Assembly: GCA_024697945.1 (NCBI GenBank)
Contig: JAILRU010000114.1
Location: forward strand, 1 to 35,164
Direction: 5' to 3'
Length of the DNA: 35,164 nucleotides
Source: Bacteroidaceae bacterium
Lineage (GTDB): Bacteria; Bacteroidota; Bacteroidia; Bacteroidales; Bacteroidaceae
In this document: positions 1-9,808 of the stretch, piece after piece
Position numbering within the stretch: position 1 is the stretch's first letter
Layout: each line of letters opens with the position of its first letter
The notes under the pieces: generated by a model
Databases searched by the model: none
What the model was told of the DNA's origin: nothing
The model's input: only the letters and a program-made list of their open reading frames with translations
Program-made: the position numbers and the translations under genes

Positions 1-2
1 AT

Positions 3-107
3 CCTCGCAGCGGCAAGTTCCGCATGAGGACTGTTGACCGCGTACAGGAAATCTTCGAAGGTTTCAAGGATGCTCTTACCACAAAACAGGGCGTAGTGGA
101 AGGATAG
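3..107 (+). CDS. 3' end of an unidentified gene (partial)
   Basis: An open frame runs in from the left edge and ends at a TAG at 105-107, giving the last 34 residues of a protein. They are charged and look like a helical C-terminus (…TVDRVQEIFEGFKDAL…VVEG). I do not recognise the family from so short a piece. The frame continues in phase past the TAG straight into a copy of the 'KPARGIYIENG' tail sequence, so readthrough or loss of the stop would append that tail. Codon use looks normal for the window. Confidence 0.55.
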   Translation, partial: PRSGKFRMRTVDRVQEIFEGFKDALTTKQGVVEG

Positions 108-161
108 AAACCTGCCCGTGGCATCTACATCGAGAATGGGAGAAAGATCGCGATTAAGTGA
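108..161 (+). repeat. Orphan copy of the GIYI secretion-tail coding sequence
   Basis: These bases read KPARGIYIENGRKIAIK followed by TGA, in the same frame as the upstream partial gene but after its stop. About 31 consecutive bases from GGCATC onward match the true 3' end of the LRR gene (4032-4082), and a third copy is at 5871-5912. No start codon or upstream domain belongs to it here. It is best read as a recombination leftover of a tail-coding sequence. From 162 to 289 I see no further gene and no clear promoter. Confidence 0.7.
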
Positions 162-289
162 GAGCAGAGCCAAATCGTATTTGGGCTTTGCCGATCGACC
201 TCACGGCAGGTATGTACATCTACACGCTTGTAGTGGCTGGCAAAGTGGCAGTGACAAGAAGGATGATAGTAGAATCAAGATAATTAGAT

Positions 290-1987
290 ATGAGACGGTT
301 ACATTTTATTAGGTCGTTATTCATCTTCGTCGCTTTTTGTGCTTTTGTGAATTTGAAGGCACAACTTAGTACAAACGAAAAGCCAATTAGCTTTGGAATA
401 GACACAGAGATGCTGATTAAACATAGAAATGAAAATCACATTGTTACTATGCCACAACTGGATATGGCAAAGATAGAAAAAGAAGATAGGGAAGATGATG
501 AATACGATATGCCACCACGTTATGGTTATCGACATAAGGTAAACTATAATTTGAATAATTCTGGCACATGGTATGAACTTCCCAATGGCGATAAATTGTG
601 GCAGTTGAATGTTGTCTGCCCTAATGCGCTATCGGTGAACTTTTGCTATGACAAATTCTGGATTCCAGACGGCGGTAAACTTTTTGTCTATTCCAAAGAC
701 AGGAAATATACCATAGGTGCTTTTACCTCAAAGAATAATAAGGGGGACAGAGAGCACCTTCGCGGCTTTGCAACAGGGTTGGTATTTGGAGGTGATGTCA
801 TTTTAGAGTATTATCAACCTAAGAATATCAGGGCTGATGCCATCATCTCTATCGAATACGTGGTGCATGGGTATAGGTACATCAAAATCGACAAAAATGG
901 TTTTGACACTTCTGGATGTTGTATGGTTAATATCAATTGTGAAGAAGGTCAAAATTGGCAGAACGAAAAAAAAGCTGTTGCAATGATCCTGGTCAATGGA
1001 GAAAGAGTTTGTACAGGTTCTTTAATAAATACGACTAGTTTAAATCAGGCTCCTCTCTTTTTGACCGCGTGTCATTGTTTAAATGATACTTTAAACGAAG
1101 ATGCCCTTTCAAATACAGATCTTACGTATTATACCTTTTACTGGAATTATGAAGCACCAGGGTGTTTGAATGATAGTATAGACCCCCTCCCTTGTTCCAC
1201 TTCGGGAGCAACACTTCTTGCGAACAACCATTTTGTTGACTTTGCTCTTTTAAGTTTAACAGAAGATCCAATAAACATTTCAAACTATATTCCCTATTAT
1301 TTAGGATGGGATAGATCTGGTGATAGTGGAGCCCCTGGAGTAGGCATACATCACCCACATGGAGATATAAAAAAGATTTCAACTGTGGCTTCCGAACCTG
1401 TTACTGCAAGCAATACGTATTTCTGGAGTGTGAGTTGGAAATCAACACTAAATGGTCACGGCACAACGGAAGATGGTTCTTCTGGCTCACCATTACTTAC
1501 GGCAGATCATAAGGTGATAGGACAATTACTTGGAGGTGTTTCTAGTTGTAATAATTTACTAGGTCCAGATAAATATGGAAAATTTTCTGTTTCATGGATA
1601 GGCACTAAAAAAGAGAATGATTATTACAGGCGCTTGGATTGTTGGTTGGATTCCCTAAATATGGGAGTACAAGCATTGGAAGGATTACTCATTATTCCTG
1701 CAATAAAAACAATGAGTACAGACCAACAACTTTATAGCAATATTCGCATTACAGGTACCGGTCAACTTACTATTCAAGGTAATAATGAAATGATGGGCAA
1801 CAGCCGGATAATTGTGGAAGGAGGTGGCAAACTTATCGTTGACGGAGGGACATTGTCGAGTGCTGACCTCATACTAAAAGCCGGAGCTTCTCTTCGAATA
1901 ATAAATGGTGGAATAATAGAAACCCGAAAAGGATTTAAAGCACCTGTAGGAGCACTTATAAATATTGAAAACGGCAAAATATTGTAA
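290..1987 (+). CDS. Secreted trypsin-like serine endopeptidase with beta-helix-like tail
   Basis: Predicted exported S1-fold protease of 565 residues. Residues 1-25 form a signal peptide ending in LKAQ. Residues about 30-210 are an N-terminal region, probably a prodomain. The catalytic domain shows the His motif TACHC (H262), an Asp in DFALLSL (D317) and the Ser motif GSSGSP (S398), so the triad is complete. The order and the Cys-flanked His resemble lysyl-endopeptidase-like bacterial proteases; cleavage specificity cannot be read from sequence. The last 95 residues are short Gly/Asn-rich beta repeats (GGGKLIVDGGTLSSADLIL…) ending GALINIENGKIL, which may be a surface-retention or secretion domain. 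ATG at 290 is chosen because it opens directly into the signal peptide. No Shine-Dalgarno or clear -7 box is visible upstream. A diverged relative of its final 18 codons lies at 2920-2982. Confidence 0.85.
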   Translation: MRRLHFIRSLFIFVAFCAFVNLKAQLSTNEKPISFGIDTEMLIKHRNENHIVTMPQLDMAKIEKEDREDDEYDMPPRYGYRHKVNYNLNNSGTWYELPNGDKLWQLNVVCPNALSVNFCYDKFWIPDGGKLFVYSKDRKYTIGAFTSKNNKGDREHLRGFATGLVFGGDVILEYYQPKNIRADAIISIEYVVHGYRYIKIDKNGFDTSGCCMVNINCEEGQNWQNEKKAVAMILVNGERVCTGSLINTTSLNQAPLFLTACHCLNDTLNEDALSNTDLTYYTFYWNYEAPGCLNDSIDPLPCSTSGATLLANNHFVDFALLSLTEDPINISNYIPYYLGWDRSGDSGAPGVGIHHPHGDIKKISTVASEPVTASNTYFWSVSWKSTLNGHGTTEDGSSGSPLLTADHKVIGQLLGGVSSCNNLLGPDKYGKFSVSWIGTKKENDYYRRLDCWLDSLNMGVQALEGLLIIPAIKTMSTDQQLYSNIRITGTGQLTIQGNNEMMGNSRIIVEGGGKLIVDGGTLSSADLILKAGASLRIINGGIIETRKGFKAPVGALINIENGKIL

Positions 1988-2026
1988 ATTATAACACTTA
2001 AGATTCATGTGTTAAATTATTATTTA

Positions 2027-2034
2027 TATCTTTG
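2027..2034 (+). promoter_or_regulatory. -7 box TATCTTTG
   Basis: An exact Bacteroidota -7 element lies 30 bp before the start codon at 2064. The -33 position (2004-2007, TTCA) is a poor match, so the promoter is supported by the -7 box only. Confidence 0.6.
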
Positions 2035-2063
2035 CACTAAGTTTAACTTTAAATAGAAAAGGT

Positions 2064-2915
2064 ATGAAAACAAGATTACTATTTACGGGATTGATTTGTG
2101 CGACCTGCATATCTGTACAGGCTCAGACAGAAGAGTTGGAATATCGCCCATTCACAAGGGGAGGCATGATATTTGAGACGAGGGTAGGAATCTACAAGGA
2201 GAATCTTTACATTAGCAAAATTGATGCTGATACGATGATAAATGGTGAAACATGGAGGAAGGTATATAATTCTATCCCTTGGGGCGTAAGAAAGAGTCAA
2301 TCATATTTTGCAGCCGTTCGTGATGTGGGAAGAAAGGTCTATGCCATTGCGAAGGGCAGCACCAGGCCGCGCCTGCTTTATGACTTTGATTTGGAAGAGG
2401 ATGATTTCGTCAAATGCGGAATGGAGGGTAATGCCTTTGGCTGCCTGCTTGAGCAGGGCGAGCCGCGCGACATGCTTCTTGGCTTCCCCCTTGACAACTA
2501 TCTGATGGTTGAACGTATAGACACTGTCCGCCTTCACGATGGACTGACACGTCGGCGTTTTACTCTCTCATTGTGTGACTATTTCAAGGGTTCTATTAAT
2601 GGCCCTATTGTTTGGATAGAAGGACTTGGTTCAGCCGCTGGGCCCTTTTCTCCTTGGATGCCAATACCAGCTCCTTCCTCCTATTTTGATTGGGATGATA
2701 TCCCATGGCAGTATACATCTTATTATTTAAACTCGAGTTATATAGGAGTTTCCTATGAATTCGATAAAGTAGAGTCAATAGAGATACCGAGCGCTATTAG
2801 CTCTTTTGAACCGACACAAGAAGGCGATAACCTCTACGACCTTCAAGGCCGCAAACTTTCCGTTAAGCCAGAACGGGAAATATACATAGAAAGCGGGAAG
2901 AAGAAGGTAAAGTAA
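2064..2915 (+). CDS. Secreted protein of unknown function with GIYI-type tail
   Basis: 283 residues. Residues 1-20 are a signal peptide (MKTRLLFTGLICATCISVQA). The body carries the signatures KVYAIAKGSTRPRLLYDF (about residue 90) and VWIEGLGS (about residue 188). The same two signatures (KVYYIAPNSTTPALLYDF and YWIEGIGS) occur in the middle of the 696-residue protein at 14874, so this is a shared mobile domain. The C-terminus reads YDLQGRKLSVKPEREIYIESGKKKVK, a slightly degenerate form of the DLQGRR…GIYI..GKK tail. The likely location is envelope or extracellular; no enzymatic motif is recognised. It has its own -7 box and lies between the protease gene and a remnant of a protease-type tail. 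Confidence 0.75.
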   Translation: MKTRLLFTGLICATCISVQAQTEELEYRPFTRGGMIFETRVGIYKENLYISKIDADTMINGETWRKVYNSIPWGVRKSQSYFAAVRDVGRKVYAIAKGSTRPRLLYDFDLEEDDFVKCGMEGNAFGCLLEQGEPRDMLLGFPLDNYLMVERIDTVRLHDGLTRRRFTLSLCDYFKGSINGPIVWIEGLGSAAGPFSPWMPIPAPSSYFDWDDIPWQYTSYYLNSSYIGVSYEFDKVESIEIPSAISSFEPTQEGDNLYDLQGRKLSVKPEREIYIESGKKKVK

Positions 2916-2919
2916 TAAA

Positions 2920-2982
2920 GATGTCAACTTCAAAATACCTATAGGAGCGATATTAGAACTAAATCATGGTAAAATTGAATAA
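2920..2982 (+). pseudogene. Remnant of a protease-type beta-helix C-terminus
   Basis: Read in frame from 2920, this gives DVNFKIPIGAILELNHGKIE and a stop. It aligns with the last residues of the protease at 290-1987 (GFKAPVGALINIENGKIL): F-K-x-P-[VI]-G-A and a final G-K-I are shared. There is no start codon or upstream domain, and the frame differs from the preceding gene. It is probably the decayed 3' end of a paralogous gene whose body was replaced or lost. Confidence 0.55.
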
Positions 2983-3018
2983 ATACACATGATAGTAACT
3001 GATAAAATTTTTGATGTT

Positions 3019-4082
3019 ATGAATTACATAAAACATTTCCTTCTTTTGCTTTTCCCATTGTTCACAGCAACGGCGGCATGGGCTGACGTGGAGATTAACG
3101 AAGAGAACTTCCCCGATGAGAACTTCCGCAGTTGGGTTCTCGCAAAGGATTTCGGCAAGGACGGGGTGCTGACGGACGAGGAAATCGCGGGGATAAAAAA
3201 ATAAACTTGATTTGGTACAATTTACATAGTATTAAGGGAATTGAGTTCTTCACGGAACTGACTATGCTGGATTGTTCAGGTAATTATTTAACAGAAGCCG
3301 ACGTATCCAAATGCACCAAGTTGACGTATTTTGACTGCGGACAGAATCTGATAACAGATCTTGATGTGTCGAAGAATACCGCACTTGAAAAGCTGATTTG
3401 TGGTGCAAATCCGCTGACTAAACTCGATGTGTCGCATAATTATTCACTGAATGAATTGCACTGTTTCCAAAACAAACTGACGGAACTCGATGTGTCTAAA
3501 AATATAGCACTGACATATCTGAACTGTCACGAGAACCAACTGACAGCGCTTGATTTGTCAGAGAATACTGCACTGAAAAGACTATGGTGTACCCAAAACC
3601 TTATGACTTCGCTCAACATGTTGGGACATGCCAAGTTGGAAAGTTTGAGATGCGAGGGGAACAAACTGACGACGCTAAATGTGTCGGATTGTCCAAGTTT
3701 GTATGAAGTGTTCTGCTGCAATAACCAGATTAGGGGCGAGGCAATGGATGCGTTTATTGAAAGTTTGCCAATTAGTCCAAGGAATCAGGGATTCTTGATG
3801 GTTGCTGATACTGTGAATGAGCAGAACGTGATGACCAAGGCACAGGTTGCGGCAACAAAGGCCAAAGGGTGGTGTCCATGCTATGTCTACGGCGCATTCG
3901 GTGAATGGGGCTATCCAGATTATGAAGGCATTGACGACCCGACAGGCATTGACGACGCTCCGCGTCTAAATGATAAAGGACAAATGATAAATGAAAAATG
4001 GTTTGACCTCCAAGGCCGCCGTCTCTCTGGCAAACCTGCAAGGGGCATCTACATCGAGAATGGGAGAAAGATCGTGCGTTAG
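3019..4082 (+). pseudogene. Secreted leucine-rich-repeat protein, split by a frameshift at an A7 run
   Basis: One gene in two frames. Frame 1 starts at ATG 3019 (MNYIKHFLLLLFPLFTATAA signal peptide), continues through an EF-hand-like stretch (FGKDGVLTDEEIAGIKK) and stops at TAA 3202-3204. Frame 2 resumes immediately as KINLIWYNLHSIKGIEFF and carries about seven Bacteroidota-type LRR units (LTELDVSKNIALTYLNC…). It ends in the tail FDLQGRRLSGKPARGIYI. Adding one A to the A7 run at 3195-3201, or a -1 slip on it, joins the halves exactly. The run is a canonical A-AAA-AAA slippery heptamer in the zero frame, directly followed by the stop. Intact length would be about 354 residues, probably surface-exposed and binding-type. 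It may be phase-variable, recoded, a true pseudogene or a sequencing error. Its stop codon is the first base triplet of two TAGTCCA heptads. Confidence 0.75.
3195..3204 (+). promoter_or_regulatory. A7 slippery heptamer followed by TAA
   Basis: The zero-frame codons are ATA AAA AAA TAA, so the seven As form X-XXY-YYZ. A -1 shift reads AAA AAA ATA AAC and enters the LRR frame without loss of conserved residues. No obvious stable hairpin follows within 10 nt, so recoding is not proven. Confidence 0.5.
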
Positions 4083-4125
4083 TCCATAGTCCACGTCTTA
4101 CGTTCTGCCCTAATAAAACAACCAC

Positions 4126-4161
4126 GGGAGGCCCTGCTGCAAACCATCAGCGGAGCCTCCC
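4126..4161. repeat. Imperfect inverted repeat, copy 1
   Basis: Arms of 14 nt (GGGAGGCCCTGCTG and CAGCGGAGCCTCCC) around an 8-nt loop, with two non-Watson-Crick positions. It is the same family as the perfect repeat at 5045-5085. It lies downstream of the LRR gene and upstream of the first toxin-antitoxin promoter, where it could act as a terminator. The rest of 4083-4253 holds two TAGTCCA heptads and nothing else recognisable. Confidence 0.7.
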
Positions 4162-4253
4162 TTCACCACAGCCACGAAGTCACCCTCAAATCACAGAGAA
4201 CAATTCATGAAAGGGGAGTATGCAGGTATTTAGCCGAATTTCTTGTGATTTTC

Positions 4254-4284
4254 TTTGTAGAAAGAAGAAAAAGCACTATCTTTG
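4254..4284 (+). promoter_or_regulatory. Promoter of the first MntA/HepT module
   Basis: TTTG at 4254-4257, a 19-bp spacer, then TATCTTTG at 4277-4284: a full-consensus Bacteroidota promoter. The predicted leader is about 45 nt to the GTG at 4336. Confidence 0.85.
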
Positions 4285-4335
4285 CACCATATTCCTTGAA
4301 ATACAAGACATAAATATAAGCAACGAGGAGGTAAA

Positions 4336-4632
4336 GTGAAAACAAGGAAAGAATACATAGATACTATTTCTGCCCATACAGAAGAGCTGCGCTCATTGTT
4401 TGGAATTCGCTCTTTGTGTCTGTTTGGCTCTGTTTCCAGAGAAGAACAAAGAGAGGATAGTGATGTAGATGTGTGTGTGGAAATGGAACCAAGTATATAT
4501 TTGATAGTACGTCTGAAACGTTTCCTGGAGCGGTTGCTTCAATGCCAGGTTGATGTCATTCACATGCACGCACACATGAATCCATATCTCCTAAATGATA
4601 TAAAACGTGATGGAATTTACATCATTCAATGA
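4336..4632 (+). CDS. mntA: MntA-type minimal nucleotidyltransferase (antitoxin)
   Basis: 98-residue minimal nucleotidyltransferase. The catalytic signature GSX10DXD is complete: G31, S32, D43 and D45 within LFGSVSREEQREDSDVDV. In characterised MntA/HepT pairs this protein transfers AMP from ATP to a tyrosine of the HEPN toxin and so neutralises it. The start is GTG 4336, supported by the strong Shine-Dalgarno GAGGAGG at 4325-4331, which is unusual for this phylum. It overlaps the start of the HEPN gene, the expected operon arrangement. It is paralogous to the protein at 5497-5790, with the motif at identical positions. Function is inferred from family and context. Confidence 0.85.
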   Translation: MKTRKEYIDTISAHTEELRSLFGIRSLCLFGSVSREEQREDSDVDVCVEMEPSIYLIVRLKRFLERLLQCQVDVIHMHAHMNPYLLNDIKRDGIYIIQ

Positions 4633-4993
4633 ACGGAATAGAGTCAAGTCCACTTTCGAACAGATAAAGTCTGCAATTGACCAACTTCAGAAATGGAATA
4701 AAACAGTGACTTCTGCGGAAGACTACTACAAATCTTCCAGTGGTATGCAAAAACTTGCTGCCAGTTGTATGCTTATTGAGGCTATCGGTGAAGGAATCAA
4801 GCAGATTGATAACTTGACAAAGGGCAATCTGCTACCGGAACGTCCAGAAATTCCTTGGATTGATGTAATGGGCATACGTAACCATATAGCTCATGGTTAT
4901 TTTGATATTGATGGATATATAATCTTTTCAACAGTTAAGAAAGAACTTGACCCTTTAAGAGATGCTGTAGATTATTTCCTGCAAATAATATAA
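4610..4993 (+). CDS. hepT: HepT-type HEPN ribonuclease toxin (DUF86)
   Basis: 127 residues from ATG 4610; a GTG at 4607 directly before it is an alternative start. The HEPN active-site motif RX4HXY is intact: R90, H95 and Y97 in RNHIAHGY. In known HepT proteins the Arg and His form the RNase site of a dimer, and the Tyr is the site adenylylated by MntA. The gene overlaps mntA by 23 nt, so the two are probably translationally coupled. It faces the second module across a perfect inverted repeat at 5045-5085. The likely cellular target is RNA; the exact substrate cannot be told. Confidence 0.85.
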   Translation: MEFTSFNERNRVKSTFEQIKSAIDQLQKWNKTVTSAEDYYKSSSGMQKLAASCMLIEAIGEGIKQIDNLTKGNLLPERPEIPWIDVMGIRNHIAHGYFDIDGYIIFSTVKKELDPLRDAVDYFLQII

Positions 4994-5044
4994 CTTACTA
5001 AATTAAGTTAGGAAAATTGTCATACAAGTAATGGGAAGAACGGC

Positions 5045-5085
5045 TTCGGGAGGCTCCGCTGCAATCATCAGCGGAGCCTCCCGAA
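5045..5085. terminator. Perfect 17-bp inverted repeat between convergent toxin genes
   Basis: Arms TTCGGGAGGCTCCGCTG and CAGCGGAGCCTCCCGAA around a 7-nt loop CAATCAT. It sits centrally in the 118-bp gap between the two convergent hepT stops, so a bidirectional terminator is the simplest reading. It lacks a long T run on either side. The copy at 4126-4161 shows it belongs to a small repeat family rather than being unique. Confidence 0.7.
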
Positions 5086-5111
5086 ACTGGTTATTTGAAG
5101 TTCATTTAATG

Positions 5112-5504
5112 TTACATTTCCTTTATACCCTTGGCGGTAAAGTCAGAAATCATTTTGTTTATGACAACCTGCATCTGAGGCACTTCCTCCTGCACAGTAC
5201 GGAAGACTACGTCGGTGTCTATCTCAAAGTAATGGTGGGCTATCTTGTCGCGCATCTTCTTGACACCACTCCAATAGACTTCAGGGTAGTGTGGCAGCAA
5301 CTGTCCATGGGTCTGCTTGTCGAGCCCCTTGACGGCCTCGCCGAGAGCAATAAGATTCATGCAGATGGCATCGAGGCGCATCATGCCATCGGGCGAACAG
5401 AGTAGTTCGTTGGGATCGGTGACAACGGAAGCGCGTTCCAGAATGATTTCGATGACCTTGCGAATCTTCTGCAAGTTGTCCATCACAATCTCTCGGTCAA
5501 ACAT
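5112..5504 (-). CDS. hepT: HepT-type HEPN ribonuclease toxin, second module
   Basis: 130 residues from ATG 5504. A strong Shine-Dalgarno (AAGGAGG) lies about 6-7 nt upstream, inside the end of mntA, which supports ATG 5504 over the in-frame GTG at 5510. The motif RX4HXY is intact: R85, H90 and Y92 in RDKIAHHY. The family role is an RNase toxin held inactive by adenylylation. It is clearly related to but strongly diverged from the first HepT, so the pair is not a recent duplication. Shared framework: LxALGEAVKGLDKxTxGxLLP versus the equivalent in the first copy. Confidence 0.85.
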   Translation of the reverse strand: MFDREIVMDNLQKIRKVIEIILERASVVTDPNELLCSPDGMMRLDAICMNLIALGEAVKGLDKQTHGQLLPHYPEVYWSGVKKMRDKIAHHYFEIDTDVVFRTVQEEVPQMQVVINKMISDFTAKGIKEM

Positions 5505-5790
5505 ATACACCCTCCTTTTTGATTCGTTCGCGCAAGAGGCTGTTCATGCCGTCGCGGATTCGCACCAGATCGACACGACTACCCAGTATCTGTTCCAAAT
5601 CGGTCTGGATGAGGTCGAGCGTGAGCAGCGATGGCACACGACCCTCGTAGCACACGTCCACGTCGCTGTCCTCAGTTTGTTCGCCACGAGCTACGGAACC
5701 GAAGATGCCGAGTCGCGTCAGTCCGTACTTGCTTTGGGCCGTCGGCTTGTAGAGGCTTAGCAGGTGGATTATTTCTGTTCTGGTTTTCAT
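5497..5790 (-). CDS. mntA: MntA-type minimal nucleotidyltransferase, second module
   Basis: 97 residues from ATG 5790 (MKTRTEIIHLL…); a longer frame reaches 5850 but would begin upstream of the probable transcription start. GSX10DXD is complete: G31, S32, D43 and D45 in IFGSVARGEQTEDSDVDV, the same positions as in the first MntA. It overlaps hepT by 8 nt. Family knowledge gives an AMP-transferring antitoxin for its partner. Whether each MntA protects only its own HepT is open. Confidence 0.85.
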   Translation of the reverse strand: MKTRTEIIHLLSLYKPTAQSKYGLTRLGIFGSVARGEQTEDSDVDVCYEGRVPSLLTLDLIQTDLEQILGSRVDLVRIRDGMNSLLRERIKKEGVYV

Positions 5791-5819
5791 ATCTGTTCTC
5801 GTTTTGAGGTTCTTGCCTG

Positions 5820-5827
5820 CAAAGGTA
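5820..5827 (-). promoter_or_regulatory. -7 box TACCTTTG of the second MntA/HepT module
   Basis: The minus strand reads TACCTTTG 30 bp before ATG 5790. The -33 position reads TTGC, a weak match. The short leader argues for the 5790 start. Confidence 0.6.
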
Positions 5828-5870
5828 CGAAAATACACGATACGATGCAAGGATTATTGAAACTTTTTGC

Positions 5871-5912
5871 AAACCTGCCCGCGGCATTTACATCGAGAAT
5901 GGGAAAAAGACA
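5871..5912 (+). repeat. Second orphan copy of the GIYI tail sequence
   Basis: Reads KPARGIYIENGKK then diverges; no gene body precedes it. The left edge begins at AAACCTGC, the same point where the orphan at 108 begins. Together with the intact tail at 4032-4082 it brackets the two toxin-antitoxin modules in direct orientation. The following 5917-6060 contains near-repeats of GTTGCTACAG and short A/T-rich repeats but no gene. Confidence 0.7.
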
Positions 5913-6062
5913 TGCGTCCAACGCAGTTGCTACAGTGCTACAGTTGCTATAGTTAAAATCTAAGCTATAATAGAATAGGTGAAAACTTAAAAGGGAATGG
6001 AAAGGAATGGAAAAATAAAGAATAATTATCAATTTTCAATTGTCAATTATCAATTAAAGTAT

Positions 6063-6070
6063 TACCTTTG
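6063..6070 (+). promoter_or_regulatory. -7 box TACCTTTG of metH
   Basis: Lies 9 bp before ATG 6079, so the transcript is nearly leaderless. The -33 site is weak (TTGT at 6040-6043). There is no room in the transcript for a cobalamin riboswitch. Confidence 0.6.
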
Positions 6071-6078
6071 CACCCGAA

Positions 6079-9659
<3,581 letters not shown>

Positions 9660-9678
<19 letters not shown>

Positions 9679-9715
9679 TTCATAGTCCATAGTTCATAGT
9701 CCATAGTCCATAGTT
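9660..9715 (+). repeat. Eight-unit CATAGTY heptad array at the end of metH
   Basis: Eight units of CATAGTC/CATAGTT. The metH stop TAG (9676-9678) lies within the array. From 9716 to 9808 there is another CATAGTCCATA and a small hairpin (CGCGA…TCGCG near 9768), but no gene. Confidence 0.85.
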
Positions 9716-9808
9716 CTTGGATTCTTTAGTTCCGCCTGCGCCTGAGCTTTGCGAAGAACCAAGGCGCGATTATAGTCGCGGATCATAGTCCATAATTATT
9801 CTTATCTC

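Noticed and set aside
5031..5405. Open frames on the plus strand opposite the second HepT
   Set aside because: They mirror the real minus-strand gene, which has intact HEPN motifs, a Shine-Dalgarno site and an operon partner.
5764..5952. Small plus-strand frame around the orphan tail at 5871
   Set aside because: It reads the tail DNA in the wrong frame and crosses the promoter of the second mntA; no coding features.
5950..6078. Cobalamin riboswitch before metH
   Set aside because: The -7 box lies 9 bp before the start codon and no B12-box sequence is seen; the transcript leader is too short.
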